Shown: positions 10,511 through 23,720 of the stretch, piece after piece | Layout of the letters: every line of letters begins with the position of its first letter | Numbering within the stretch: the stretch's first letter is position 1 | From: Falciphora oryzae | Taxonomy: Eukaryota > Ascomycota > Sordariomycetes > Magnaporthales > Magnaporthaceae | Direction of reading: 5' to 3' | NCBI GenBank assembly: GCA_000733355.1 | Contig: JNVV01000004.1 | Coordinates: 1-64,000, forward strand | Length of the DNA: 64,000 nucleotides | Notes under the pieces: generated by a model | Told to the model about the DNA's origin: nothing | The model's database searches: none | The model's input: only the letters and a program-made list of their open reading frames with translations | Program-made: the position numbers and the translations under genes

Positions 10511-12712
10511 GGCGAAAAATAATTGCTTTAGGCCCCGTTATCGATTATAGCGTTTAGCCTTTTTCCTTTATACCGTAATACCACCATTAAATGCTGGTAT
10601 TAGTTAACGTTCGTTGCGGTTAAAGTTTTTGCTTGTTGCTGGGGTCCATTCCGTGCCTTTATGTCGGGTAGCCACTTTAGTTTTTTATTCGGGGAACCTT
10701 TTCCTTTTTTATGGATCGTCCGGCCTCGTAGCTTACGTAACCAGGCAAACCTAATCGCATACGGCCTTTTATCCAAGCCTTAGCCTTTTCTTCCATATGG
10801 ACCTTACACTCGGGCTTCCCGCAATTAAAATACGGTAGGAGTCCCGAAATGCACAGCATAAGGTAGGCTAATAAAAGTGCGAAAATCGCTTTGGACTATG
10901 CGTAATCCACTTCGGTAATCCTCCATTTAGGGAACTAATAATCCCTCCTTAAATTTTTAATCGGCTCGCCGTTCTTTCTTTTAGGAAAAAAATCGCTTTT
11001 TAGTTTTGCGGCTAGGTGCCATTCGCAGCAGTCGTTTACGCATTCGGCCCAAAAAAGCTCGTCGTATCCTGCTGCCTCGACATCCACATCTGGGTGGTTT
11101 TAGTCATATAATTCCGTGCTGCGTTCTCCTTTCGGGGGCACTCCTTCGTACGGAGCCCCGTAGTAAGTAACTTGCTAGTCGTCCCGAAATTAATCCAAAG
11201 GCTGGCCGTTATCGTTAAGTACTGGCTTTTCTCGCATAATTCCTCCGATAAGTTTGGGCTGGTCCTAAAACCATCGGTTCGATTCCGAAAATCCAAGCGA
11301 AATATAAGCTTTGCTAATATCGAATATGTTGTACATTCGTTACTTTATAGTTAAAAGCGAACCTTCAGCTTCTTTTCGTTTTTTAGCTATATAGGTTTAA
11401 CCTAATAGCTCGTTATCGATTTCGTTATCGGTATCGTAGGTGGATTCGACCCACGCAGCGATATTATCTTTTTCCTTAGATTTTATAAATCCGGTAGCGA
11501 AAACTTGTTTTCCCTTGCTATCGTACTCGATCCTAATAGGACCTTTATTAAAGATCGTCCGAATTCGTCGCGTTGCGGCTACCCGCCTTTTAAGGTACCA
11601 GCCGGTCGCGTCCTTATCAAACTAGTGCGTTAAGCACGAATCCTCGCAGCAATAAGTCCAACTAAAAGCTACTCCGGGGCACAGGCTGTTTTCCACCTAG
11701 GTATTTCCCCGTCGGGTAACTGCCGCTTGTTTTTGCGGACAGTCCCTTTTTATATGGCCCTTCTAACCACATTTAAAGCATTTCCCGTCCTTAAAATCTT
11801 GCCTCTTCTTATCGCTTTGCTTTTACTAATAAGTAGCTCCCGCGCTGAGGTCCATAGGTCCAAGGTGTATGCCATAAGCCGTGCTTAGCTGTTATTTGTC
11901 TTTTTTGTAGTTGTTTTTATTGTTTACCACCTTGGTTGGCTGACCTTTTTTTTTAAATCGTCGTTCGTATAATTTGTCGCTAATACGGACGGCTATTTAG
12001 ACGTAGTCCAGAAAATCCTCCGGTCGGTCCGCTTTAGAAAGCTCATCTTTCACATCTTCGCGGAAACCCCTATAAAAATGCGCTATCTTAATTTAATCGG
12101 TCCAGTCGAGCTTAGTTACGAGGCGTTAAAACTTTAAGGCGTATACAAAAGCTAGCCCTTTTTATCAAAAGCTAAAAATCTCTCTTTCCGCTACCAATTG
12201 CTCGTCGACCTGGCCGAAAACTTTGCCGACCTTTTTTCCGAATCTTTCGAAGCTGGCAAATACAAGCTGTATCTGCTTTTTGGAATCCACGCCTTTAAGG
12301 TAATCCGCCCACGTAGGCTAGAACTAGTTTTTAACTTTTCCTCTAAAGCGTATGGCAGCGTAAGCCACTTTTTTTTTCCTCGGTGCCGAAATGGGCCTCG
12401 TAAAACGAAAAGTAGGCCTAGCACTCGGTAAAGAAAATTCGAAATTTGCCCGTTTCTCCATCGTAAACTTCCGGAGATAGGAACTTGTATGCTTTTGTCG
12501 CGATATCCAGTTTGCCTTAAACTGCGGCCAATTAGGCCTTAGCCACGGTAAAATCCTTTACAAACACTCGGAAAAAATCAAAGGAAGTGTTATCGTCGTA
12601 CACCTTCCCTTCGTACTCGACGGTAAAGAACTGCTCCTTTTTCTTAAAACCGGATGCCGACATTTTATCGTACTGTTCACCCTCGGTAGGTGCTAAACAA
12701 AATCAGTTAAAA
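10511..12712 (-). pseudogene. Old Ty3/gypsy element, right part: Gag and knuckle
   Basis: This continues the element of 146-2826 on the other side of the nested insertion. The minus-strand Gag can be read from a Met at about 12662 (MSASGFKKKEQFFTVEYEG) through several stops. A degenerate CCHC knuckle lies at about 11745-11790: CFKCG, then a stop where Trp is expected, then KGHIKRDC. The region 10511-11700 gives short Lys-rich open stretches belonging to the Gag-protease part, but no clear catalytic motif. AT-rich with many TAA/TAG codons. The 50 bases next to the LTR (12663-12712) would hold the primer-binding site; I do not recognise a tRNA match. Confidence 0.65.
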
Positions 12713-13148
12713 TGTTACAATCAGGCTTTGTTCTTAAAGTAGGACACCTAGGAAAAGTGCATAAACAGTACACTTAATAGGGGTTGCTTTAGGGGAACTA
12801 GGAAACTAGTAACAAAGGTTTAAATTGCTTGCCCAAAAGGGTACTTTAAAGCTAACTTAAGTTGATTAATGCCGATACTTTAGTTAAAGCTATCTAACCG
12901 TAAAGGAACCTTTTCCTTATATACACGACCTAGCCCTTCCCAATTTATGCTATATCTGTTATATCGCATATTAAACATATCACTTTAAAAACCTGTGCTA
13001 TATCTGCTATATCGCATATTAAACATATTATTTTAAGGTTACGTATCCTTCCACGTAACCCTTCCTTTTCCAAATGCGGGGTTAAAGGTGCTTCCTTCCC
13101 GGGGCTTAACCTAGGCCTCCTGTCCCCGCCACCTGTATAGTCGTAACA
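12713..13148 (-). repeat. 5' LTR of the old gypsy element
   Basis: The 436-bp segment starts TGTTAC and ends GTAACA, a perfect 6-bp inverted terminal repeat, and it lies directly upstream of the minus-strand Gag start. The internal sequence near 12850-12925 matches the solo LTR at 23721-24188 in pattern, allowing for RIP-like changes. It contains a 41-bp direct repeat pair. Confidence 0.65.
12948..13036. repeat. Pair of 41-bp direct repeats inside the LTR
   Basis: Copies at 12948-12988 and 12996-13036 differ only by C/T changes (three positions). They have a common TGCTATATCTG start and are separated by 7 bp. Such subrepeats are common in LTR promoter (U3) regions. Confidence 0.8.
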
Positions 13149-13164
13149 CTGCCTAGCCAGCCTG

Positions 13165-13750
13165 CTAATAATGCACGCCACCCTCCGGCTCCTCGCTTCG
13201 GATGATTTCCTTTATCATATAAACCAGTTCCACCAATATTTTGGCATATCCTATCCAGCTTTTAGCTCGGCCGCAAAGCCATCCCACGACATTTTCGTTG
13301 TTAAATCCCTCTGCCTTTTCCTTTTCCATTGCATCGTAAATTGACATTATATATTTTAATGCTCCATATTACAAAAAGCCAATTATCGCGTCGTACACAA
13401 TAGAGCTATACTGGCATTTCTGTCGCTTGTCGGGTTTCCAAAGCCAGTCCTCGTATTCGGACCACCTTAAACACAAGGGGTTAGGAACAACGCATTTCTA
13501 ACACCTATTTATAACTTGGTAGCCTTTTATATAAAAGCATTCGCCGATTTGCCGCTAGCGCTGCTTGTCGCTTTCGCGGGGGCAGGCACGTAGCTCGTAG
13601 CAGGTTTAACTTGCGCCGAATCCCCGGCCGACGCAAAAACCGCACTTACCTAACCACCAATCCAGCGTACCCTTAATCCGAACCGGATCGCGCGGTTTGC
13701 GGTCGAGCCATTCGAACGGCGGGCTAGGCTGCTTCACCAGGGCCGTATGC
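13165..13750 (-). pseudogene. Cysteine-rich relic like the tail of fungal RecQ/telomere-linked-helicase-associated proteins
   Basis: On the minus strand about 190 codons read through with few stops. The pattern is WWLGKCGFCVG, then CYELRACPRESDKQ, a CxxC-like NRC[stop]KCVVPNPLCLRW, and RQKCQYSS. It is followed by a helical end (VVGWLCGRAKSWIGYAK) up to 13165. This CxxC / LxxCPR / CxVPxxxCxRW / KCQY order is what I recall of the Cys-rich C-terminus of fungal RecQ-like, often telomere-linked, helicase-associated ORFs. The TAG at the CxxC site probably replaces Trp. No helicase motor motifs were found upstream. Confidence 0.4.
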
Positions 13751-15880
13751 TTATTTTAAAAGTTTCGGGGGCTCGGAGGCAGCCCTCCCCCGCTAGTTAG
13801 TCCGTTTAAATTATAACTAAAAAGTGTATGAAAAGCAATTTAGCATTTAATTTAAGCCTTTTGCGGACGCAATAATTTGCTTCCGGGTTATTTTTCCGCT
13901 TACACCTAACCAGCCTGTTCGTATTGGACCGAATAACAGCTGGTTTAAACAGGTTAGGGGGTTTTTAAATCTTTGCATTTAGTTATTTGCATTAAAAAGG
14001 CCTGCATAGCTATTTAAAGGGGATATAAGCTTTAATCACTTCCAATTGTCAATATAGGGCCGCAAATACCTACCGCCTTATTTTTATAGCGCAATTTTAT
14101 CGCAAGGTTAAAGTGCTATCTAAAGTCTACCAACCTTTTAGGTATTGCAAAATTAGCTATATATTTTAAAAAGTTACCGCGTTGTAACAATTAGTCCTTT
14201 ACTTCCTCGCCTTTCTAAGCCTTTGGGCTCTTTTCGCAAACCTTTTAGCCGTCCCCGAAGAAGGCACCTTATTCCTAGTCCCTTTGTAATCGTTATTATT
14301 TCTACCACGTAGGGAGTACGGAGAAAGGGGCGAATCGTTATTTAAATAAAAGGCAGCATAGCCGCTCGTTAGTATAATAGGATTTTCTAAAAGGTTTTGA
14401 AAGTCCCGAAAAAAAGCTTTCTAAAAAGAAATTTTATGCTAGGTAAAAAAGAAAAAGCAGGTGGGAAATCTAATTGGGTAATTTACCGTAGCGGCAGTAT
14501 CTTTCAAACTAAAAAACAAAAGGATAGGTTATAAAACCGGTTTCGCAGTTGTAAACGGTTTTAGCCGTTTCGAAGGGGGCTGGACCTTCGCATACTAATT
14601 TAAAATACTAAGTCGCCGAAGTAAAAGTGCCGGCGAAAACGACGAAAAAAAAAAAGGGATGCATTGCGGTAATGTGTTTGTGTGTGTTTATATAATAATG
14701 TATATAGCGCGTATGCTGTGTACGGTAATATGCGTTGGAAGATCGCGGTCGTTATTGTAAATGCTTTGGTTAAAATCGAAGATGTTATGTGATTTGGGAA
14801 AGTTTAACAATTTATATCGGAATAGCTTGTTGGCCGTACAATATATACGTTGAAATTGTTCGACTTTTGGTATGCTTTTTAGCTTTGGTATTTATTTGTG
14901 CTTAAATAGCTAAAATAGCTAACGTAATAATTTTACAAACGCCGCTAAACGTAATTTTAATTTCGATACGCTTTACGTAGTAATCCTAGGATAGAAATAA
15001 AGCATATTAAAGCTGGGCGCGGGCTGTATTGGATAGGCCTTAGTTTGGGATTGCTATATAATTGCGTATCACTTTTTTACCCGCCTATTCCGCTGTATAG
15101 TCGTTGGTTTTACAATTTTGCGTTAGGTTGCGAACCCGGTCGGCAACCTTTGCGCCCGTATCGCCGCAATTCCCCCTTACGTTTTAAAAATTAAACCGTT
15201 CCATTTCCCGCCCGCTCCGCCATATAGTGGTTAGGGTCTTGTTACAATTTCGCGTTAGGCCGCGAATTAGTCGATAACCCCCGCGCTTGCGCCGTTACCG
15301 CAACTTTTTTTTGCGCTTTAAATTTATCGATTGAGTTTTAAATAGCATTTTTACGACCGGTTTTATAGTTTACCTAATACGGCTTCGGCTCCAGTCCGTT
15401 CCCGGCCGGCGGGACCGTTATTTTTTTAAACACCTATAAGGGTAGCACGTTTTTAGCCGTATGTTTATTTTCCGCTTTTATGCTGCTATCGCTAGGTATA
15501 AAACGGGCGATATTTTAAAGCGCCGGAGCGGGATGGTCGGCAGCATTGAAACCTTTTATGTAATTTGGTAGGCCCGGGGCGGCAGGGATAATGCTTGCGT
15601 TTTGCAGCGTTTTGAGCTTACCGGGGTGGAGCTACGAAATGGCTTTAGTAACGTGGTTGGGGTAATAGGCGATGCCTTTTTCGTTAAAGTATTCCGAATA
15701 GGCGTAAGGGATAGTAATTTTTAATAGCCCGGGGGGAGCTATTATATGGAATTTGTTAAAATTGGGTGTCGTTAAAGTTTGTATTCCTTTTATAGGTAAT
15801 AGTAAAAAGGAATATAATTAAATAAAAGGTTTTTAAAAGCTATTACGACGATATATTGGAAGAAAGCGCAATTAGGGAGG
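13751..15880. other. AT-rich stretch without recognisable genes
   Basis: The sequence is dense in TAA/TTA, with only short open frames and no motif I can name. A degenerate tandem duplication of about 120 bp is present at 15093-15320 (separate entry). Probably RIP-degraded repeat DNA. Confidence 0.6.
15093..15320. repeat. Diverged tandem duplication (~120-bp unit)
   Basis: Copy one (about 15093-15195) and copy two (about 15216-15320) share the order GTATAGTSGTTRG, ACAATTT(T/C)GCGTTAGG(T/C)(T/C)GCGAA, GTCGRYAACC, CGCCG..CGCAA and a final TTTAAA-type end. Most differences are C/T or G/A transitions. Confidence 0.6.
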
Positions 15881-18800
15881 TGGGCACTTGGGGCGGCTGT
15901 TTATTTTAAACCTAATTAAATTGCTTAGGTTACGTGCACCTCCCCTACCTAACACGCGTTAACAGCTGACGTTTTTTAATTGTTGTGAGTACATTTATGT
16001 GGAAATACAAAATCCTGTGCTCCACTTACTTTTTCCGTATTTTATAACTGTTTTGCTCCTTTTTCCTTTTCGTTGTTACGGGGTAAGCTAAATAGCCGTA
16101 CGAGGAGATGCATAAAGGGAATAGGGGCTGCATTGACTTTAAAAAGGCGACCCTGCCATAGGCCGATTATTACGACTTTAGCTTGCCCGCGATCAATCCG
16201 ATTGTTGGCGGCAAGCCTTTTTGTAGCCCCGCGCCGGGTCCAGCCCGTCACGTAGCCCTAGCCTTTAAAGCCCGTGCCTCTTACGGCGCCCGGCTTCCGG
16301 GCTTGCGGTGCACCTCCTCGAGCTCCGTTCTTATAAGGCCCGTTATATTAAACGATAATAAACACCCTATTTAAAAGCTACAAGGATTCGGTTAAAAAAA
16401 AAAAAACTTAATGTTACGATTGTTAGTTAAGCTCCGGCCTGGATTGCAAAAAACCAAAAAGGCCGCCATTTAAAAAGTACCCCGTATAAAAAAAAAGGGG
16501 CAACTTTAAATAAGTTATAAGGCAGGTATTATATAATTGCAGCAAATATATCGTTTGTACTACATTATAAGCATAGGAAAAGAACAAACAGCCGCTAACT
16601 AGCGTTAATTTCCAACGATATAGTTATTAGGCTTTGCAATATAGCGAAAAGCGCTTATAACCTAATTTTTTTTATAATGCTTGCGTACCGCTTTACTTAT
16701 AACTCGTTACAATTGTTAAAAACTAAAGTAATAAAATCCTTAAGCTTTTTAATCGCTTTTTTTAGCTGCTTTAACTTTTTTTCCTTAATTTCCCGCGGTT
16801 GCATTTGTATATCGCCATTACGCGGGTTGTTTCGCTCGCTTTTAGCCGTTATTTACCCAAGCTCGCATAGCATCCGGTTGTTGCAGCCTTTATGCTTTGC
16901 TGCGGCGTTAATTGTTAATATATGCGATGGATAAAATGCAACGGATAGTAAACAAATTTACTAATTTTTTTCGTTATTTTTAAAATTTCGTATGCTATTT
17001 TACCGGACTTTCGCGCTTACGGGAACGACGCTGGATATAAATACTATAATATCCGCGTTACTATAACAAATGCCAATTACCCCGGATTTTTTCGCTTAGG
17101 CGCCGTAACAAATGCCCGCGTTTTCGGGTCGACCTGCGGCGTTTTCGAAGCCGAATATACCGTTAGCGTTAGCAGCAGTAACAATTCACACTCCGAATTT
17201 TTAATGTATTCTGCCAGGTATAATATCGCGAAATTATAATGGTTTAGCACTTTATTATCGCTTTTACCGGCAAAAGTCCGTTGCGTTTGCGCGAACCCGT
17301 CGCGTATTAGTGCCGGTATGTTTGTAAACGGAACCCGATACCTAAAATTTATAGTGGCGCCCTTTGCTTAAAGCGCTCGCAGCTAGGCTTTTTTCGTATG
17401 CTTGACTTCAGCCTCCGCCGCCGCCCGCCGCAGCGAGCCCGGTGCATTAAAAAGCTTCGCCTCCACCCCCGCCGTACCTTGCAATCGGACCACGTATTTT
17501 GACGTTAACCGGCTTTAAACCGCGTTCGGCACCCATTTAATACCCGCCGCAAAGAAATAGCCCGCTAATATCGGCACCCATTCGGTCGGCTCGACACCGC
17601 CACTCGTTTTGCGCGTATGCACGATAGCGTGGTGCAGTTTTAATTGCTAAATTGCATGTTTGGACGCAAACGCGTTGCACGTTTTGTCGCTGCCGATAAC
17701 CTAAAGCAAAAAGGCGGCAAAATCGTGCCGTGTGCGCGTGCTAGACGTTTTTATGGTCCCGCGTAAGCCGCAGGGTTTAAAGCCATTTGCGAGCCGCTGC
17801 AGCCCCGCTAATGTAAACGGGTTTTTAGCCTTTTCCCAGGCCTAAATAGCGGTATCGCAAATGTTGATATCGTTTAACGTAATAAGCTTGTTGCTATCGG
17901 TTTCGACGCTTTCGCGGATTCGCCGCTTAAGCTGCAAAACGACAAATAACTAGGTTTGCGGGATCTAAAGCTCCCGAACCAGCTTTTTGATAAAGCCCGC
18001 TATAGCCGACCTGTTGCGAAATGCGGCCTCGCCTAGCTGCGCGAACTAAAAGTTGCTTTCCCGGTTGGATGCGATCTATACGCCGTAGTGGAATTGCAAC
18101 GCCGGCACGTGGAAGAGCACCGGTTTTTTGGTTTTTTTTAAGCACGGCCATTTGCCCATGTGGATTACGGCTTTGCTTCCAATGCTTTCGACTTTTTTAA
18201 AGTTTAAAACCGTAAGGTTTAAATACGGCCAGGCCCCGTTTAAAAGGCTGTTGATTGTTTCGAAAGGCCGGAATACCGTTTTTAGTAGGTAGCGATCCAA
18301 CCCCGTATAATAATAACCGCCTAACCGGTTTAGGAATGTAACTTTTTTTAAATTGGCTAAATCGAGGTTACGTTCGCCTTTTTGGATAAAGCGGCGGTCT
18401 ATTTCGCTTAGCGCCATTTCGAAAAGGCGGAAATATACGCATATAATCCGTAAGAATACCGTAAACGGTAAAGATCGGAAAATATATACAAACGACTTTT
18501 GGTCCATAAGAAAAAAACGCATAAGTTGGAAAATGGGCTGGATAACGGCCGCAAATGTGCGTTTTTTAGATGCTATATATGCGACGTCCAAAGAAACGAC
18601 CTGCTCCAGGCGGTAGGCGACCTTTTCGCGGTTAATAGCAAGCTCGATCTGCCGCCGCTTTCGTACGAACGGCTTAAACGCATCCGGGTCTTCGGTCGTC
18701 CTTTACCCGCGGACGGTCCGGAGCAGGCGTTCTCGTTTGTCCCGCAACGACACCGTGGCACAGGCGTCGGCCGTCGGAACGGTGAAAGCGGCCGTCGCGT

Positions 18801-20070
18801 ACCTTTTGGTTGGAAGGAGGTCGTACGGGCTGTAGCGGACGCTCCGTTTAATGTTGGAGTAGCCCTAGAAGTATTTAAACGATAACACGTCGGCGCTTTC
18901 GTTGCGCCTGCTTATATTACCCCGCATTGTTATACTAAGCGGCTTAAAAAAAGCGGGCGGCATAAGGGACGAGACATTTCCGTACGCCGGGTAGAATACT
19001 AGCGGGTAAAAAGTATAATCGCGGTAGTGCGGAAACTCCCGTGCGATTTTATTCCGGTCGATAAAAAGACAGCGGGTGGCCGCGCCGTTAAACCTAGCAC
19101 TTACGTCGCAATTGATGCAAACCGTAAACGCGTACGACATAACCGCAATACCTTCGAGACGGAAACGTAAACGCAGCTTTAAAATCAGCTTTCTAAGCCC
19201 CTAGCTTTCGTTAATTATTTATTCGTAACTAACGTTATCCACGCCCCCGTCCTTGCTTTCGTTATCCTATTTAATAGTACGGCGCGCCGGCTGCTCGTTT
19301 ACATTTGGCCTGTCGTTGCTATATTCGTTTTCGCCCCTTTTATCATCGTCGCCATTTTTATCGTCGTTACTTTCCGAATCGTACCTTTCGCGTAAAAGGT
19401 TGTAAAGCCGCGGGCTGATTTCGATTTGGATATTCGCCCCGTAGTCGTACGCATAAAAGGCCGGCTCGTGCGACCGCTAAAAGGACATTTCCTCGTATGT
19501 GCCGGCCTAATCGGCCCAACCGGCTATAAAATGCCCCTAAAAAGCGGCCTATTTGCTGGAACTTATCCGCTGTTTATGTTAGCTTTCGGGGCGCTAGCAG
19601 GATTTGACGCTTTCGCCGAGCAGTTCGTTTGCCCCAAAAACGTTTGTAATATAAGCCCCTAGCTTTTTCGCTAATGGTATTGGTATTCCGCTATTGCCGG
19701 CGGTTTGGTCCATTTTCCGCCGTCGGTCGGCCGCCGACCGCGGGAGTTCGTTAACCTCCCCCTACACCGGGTGCATGACGATAAACTAGACCTCGCGTGT
19801 TGCGGTTTCCGCGATCCGGAACGTGCGGCCGGTGATGTCGAAGTTGATGCCGCTAACGTGCTTCGCCCCGTATGCCATCGCCTAATTCTGGAAAGATACG
19901 GTGATGTTATCGAATATGGGCCCATCGCATCGGGATATCGGTTGTTCCGGCTTCCCCATAATGCTTAAAAAATTAAGGTAAAACTGCGGGTAAAAGTTGT
20001 TGGCGGGCAGTGCGGGCTGGGCGCCGGCGCTGCGGCCGCCAAAGTTAATCGTGTGTTTGGTTTGCAGCAT
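15880..20070 (-). pseudogene. Long degenerate unrecognised coding block A
   Basis: Minus-strand frames keep protein-like composition over about 3 kb despite many stops. Best parts are: 19882-20070 (FYPQFYLNFLSIMGKPEQP, then CDGPIFDNITVSFQN); 18865-19140 (FTVCINCDVSARF, then YPLVFYPAYGNVSSLMPPAF); 18076-18591 (FLNRLGGYYYTGLDRYLLK, NGAWPYLNL, FHVPALQFHYG); and 17600-17950 (LITLNDINICDTAI, then LRGTIKTSSTRTRHDFAAFLL). The probable start is upstream of the Met at 20070. Stops mostly sit where CAA/CAG/CGA/TGG would fit. I do not recognise the family. It could be a large ORF of an undescribed repeat or a decayed captured gene. Confidence 0.4.
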
Positions 20071-20589
20071 TTTTAATGTATCGGCCGGTTTGAAATCGTT
20101 GTGGAGTGCTTTTTCGATAAAGCGGTTGGTTGGCGATAATTGTTAGTAAATATTATAATAGTAATATTGGCAGTTAAAAAACGATACCGCCAAATAGGAA
20201 GCGATATTGCTAGGCAGGAAATAATATTGCTAAGTAGGAAATAATACGGCTAAGTAAAAAAAAAAAAAATATCGGCAAGTAGGAACTAACATTAGCAAAT
20301 AGTAAATAATATACCTTTAAATTTGTAATCTTTTAACGAGTGGTTAATTTGCCATTTTTGCGCAATATTGCTACCGCCTTTTTATAGCACGTCCTTTTCG
20401 AGCGTATTATTTTTTTCGGCGGAAAAACAAATATTAATATTTACGTTAAGCGGATTAAGTTCGAAAAACCCCTTTTTGGAAAGGTTTGTGCTATTTTTAA
20501 AACTATTATCGGATATGGCTGCGTTAATAATGTCGGGTATGGCATGCAATATTTTTGTCCGGTTGTAATAAAAACACCTTTTTAATATA

Positions 20590-21150
20590 TCGACCTAATG
20601 TAAGAAAGATAGTAAAAGGGGGTTAGGGCAGCCCCGTAGGTAACCCAGCTTATACCAATCCGTAAAACATTTATCCCATTGCAATTTAATAGGGTTTGGG
20701 ACCTTGGAAATGGCTTTAGCCAAACGCGTTCGAAGTTTTTGGATTGGGGTTGGCTAAACGCGGTTCGAAACCTTAAAACTTTGCAAGCCTTTTAACCCTT
20801 TTCCTAAATACCAACGGCTTTGGAATCCCCCTAACCCTTTTCCTAAATGCTAAATGCTTGCAAGCCCTCCAGCCCCTTTTCTAAATGCTAAAGATTTGCT
20901 AAGTTTTATTTTTTGCCTTTTTTTTTAACTAAGTTGAGCTAGCCGTGTAAATTAAAAGAATTAGCGGCACGCGCTAATATAACTTTTACATTTTTTTTAG
21001 GCCTTATGGTATATATTTATTACCTAATTAAAATATTTATTCGCGTAAACCGTAATTAAATACCTTGTTTGTTGTTTTTACTAATTACATTTTAGCTCGT
21101 TTTAGCGCCGTTTGTTTTTAATTTCCCCTCCCGTTAAGTTTCCAGCTAGG
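20590..21150. repeat. Low-complexity, internally repetitive AT-rich stretch
   Basis: Short degenerate repeats such as AACCCTTTTCCTAAAT(A/G)C and GCTAAACGCG/GGTTCGAA recur between 20700 and 20900. They are followed by A/T-rich DNA with TTTTTT runs. No gene is seen. Confidence 0.5.
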
Positions 21151-21215
21151 AGTAGGCTTATTGCTTGTAACCGTCCTTTTTTATTGGTGTAGGTCGGGTA
21201 GCTGCTGCGCCCGAG

Positions 21216-23480
21216 GTGCTAATTTCGGGCTTGTTTTTAACGATAGCAATAAAGGGGACCGTTTACGGGGAGGCTTGTTGCTTTTCCGCTTACGAACTGC
21301 AAATGTTTTTTAGTTGGTATTACGAAATAACGTTTGCCGGCTCGCTTAGTTTCGACCGTGGACGTTCCTTGTTGTCGATTTGTATATGCTTTCGGTTGGT
21401 TGTATTTAGCCGCTTTTTGTTGCGCGACTTTTAGAAAGCGCGGTTCGGTGCCGTAATGTGGTTTGTTCGCTGTTAAAAGGCGTACTTTCCGACGTTAGGG
21501 GCTTATCGACACCTTATAATACGTTTGCAACCGCCGGGGACCTATTAACACTTTATAACGCGTTTGTAAACGAAACGACGGGACGTTTAGCCGTATTGCT
21601 ATTTGTACCCTTTATTATATCTTTAACGTAAACGGTAAAAGTTTTTTTAATTGCGCGCTAGACGGTTTGCATTTCCGCGGGGTTTTGAAAACCCGGGTGG
21701 TTAGCGAGCTTTAGCATGTTTGTACAAAATTTGCGCATAAGCGTAAACGTTTCGTCCGGCCGCCCCTTCCGCCGCGTCGTGCAAACCATCTGCTACGAAG
21801 GCCGGAGCACCTGCTCGTCCAGGTCGGTAATCCGCCGTACGAGGCGTAAAAGGCGCGCCTATACGGCATGCGTAAAGCGCTTGGCGTATTTTGGCGTGTT
21901 GATTAGCGCCACGTCTTGGCCTAGGAAAGGCAGTGCCTCTACCGCCCGAAAATCGCTTATATTGTAGTTTATAAATTTTAAAACCTGTTTTTAAAAAAGG
22001 CGGGCTGCGTTTTTAGCGTATTCGGCGACGCCTTTAGTTTTGGCCAACCGCGTAAGGGCTTCCGACAAATAAACGCAAATGGTAGGTTTGTTTTGCGTTT
22101 TCACATTAACCCTGTTGACGTTGAAGGCGCTGGCCGTATCGATCCAACTAATTACGTGCTGCAGGACGAGGATTATAATTGGCAGTTCGTTTTTTCGCGG
22201 ACGAAGACGCCGTTTGAGGTTCGGAAAGGCGAGCGTGGGTTCGGCCGCGACGGCGCGGTATACGGCGGCGTAAGCTTCGCCGTTAAAGGATGTGAGGAGG
22301 TTGTTGGCCTTTGTACGAGGCCCGTCCTTTAAGCGACGCTTTTTTCGGTAAAATACCGATTCCATTTTAGCCGCCGACCAGTTTCGGTCCTTTCCACCCA
22401 GGTTTGCGATTAAAAGAAATTAGTCCTCCCGTTTGAAATCGTGCTTTTTATTGAAGGGTAAGGCTTTGAGCGTATCGAGAACCGCGTCCAGTATAGTAAA
22501 TTAGTATTCGTTAATGCGTAAGTTGGCAAACCATTTGAACGTGGATATATTAAACGTTTTTAACTTTAGCCGCGTATAGTATTATCGCGTAATTTTTTTG
22601 CGCCACCCCTAATGGTCTTAAAGCGAAATTAGCTTGCGTGTCGGGAAGTTCTTTTCGCTTTTAAAACGAAGCGTTTTAACGAGCTTTTGGTTAACTTTTA
22701 TTTAGTTTTGCGGGAAGGTCTTTGCCGTATCGGACGCGATCGACACGAGCTGCGTCCAAATCTAACCCTGGTTATCGGGCAAGCTCGGGTTTCGCCGGTT
22801 TACACGCAGCTTGATGTTAAGGTCGTACGGCAGGCGGTTTAAAGTAATACAATTTAGCCATTTGCATTTCCAAAACTACGGAAAATAATAAAAACATCAT
22901 CGTCATACCTTTATCGTACAGCTTACAAATCCACTATAGTTCGCTTGCTAGCGTTTGCATTTTTCGAACGCATTCCCGCAGCGTTTAAATACGGTGCTAC
23001 CCCGCCATCACTTTTACTTTTCCGTTAAATTAGGTTTAATGCAAAAAAAATACGATCCTATTTAGCTTTTATCGAAAATGCGCAGCTTGCATACGGCGTA
23101 TTTCGTCGGCGTTGCAAAAGATCCGGAATTGGTGCTCGTTTGCGCGCCGTTCCAAGCCTATTTTCGCAAATGCCTCTTTTAATTCGCGCATATGGCCTTA
23201 ATTAATGCAGCGGTTTTTACTAATGCTTTAAATGGTATCGAGCATTTCGATAAGCATTTTAGCTACCGCAAGCAGGAAGGGCCTCGCGTTTTGCCGGACC
23301 GATTTGTTTTTTTCTAAATGGTCGTTTGCTAACGTCGTTATATATCGAACGGCTCCGTTATTTGCGTTACGCTTTCGTTTCGTAATGCGGACCGCATTTA
23401 GTATTATAGCTAATAACTGTTATCGGTTAGGGAGAAAATGGGAGAAAAATAAAAGTAGGAAAGATAATAGGTAAAGCCGT
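21216..23480 (-). pseudogene. Long degenerate unrecognised coding block B
   Basis: Minus-strand reading gives protein-like stretches: near 23230-23470 (RYITTLANDHLEKNKSVRQ, then LLAVAKMLIEMLDTI); near 23060-23180 (FRIFCNADEIRRMQAAHF); near 22880-22960 (ICKLYDKGMTMMFLL); and the clean 21991-22365 segment (LPIIILVLQHVISWIDTASAF, then ICVYLSEALTRLAKTKGV). Stops are frequent between them. It may be the upstream part of the same large element as block A, since both are on the minus strand and separated only by AT-rich DNA. No domain is recognised. Confidence 0.35.
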
Positions 23481-23720
23481 ATGCGTAAATAAAAATTAAT
23501 TTTAATGTTTTAATAAAGCTTTAGCGTTATGGAAATAAGTAAGCGTCGTTTAATTTAGATAAAATAAAATCGCTAATTACCGTGCTCGGGCGCTAGCTTA
23601 TTAGGTAGGTTGCTGCTAAAGCGCTATAATGTGGCCGCAATCGGGTGGTTTAATAGTTGGATATTTGACTATAAGCTTGCTGTGTTATAACATTAGGCAG
23701 ATATTATAACTTTGGCGACG

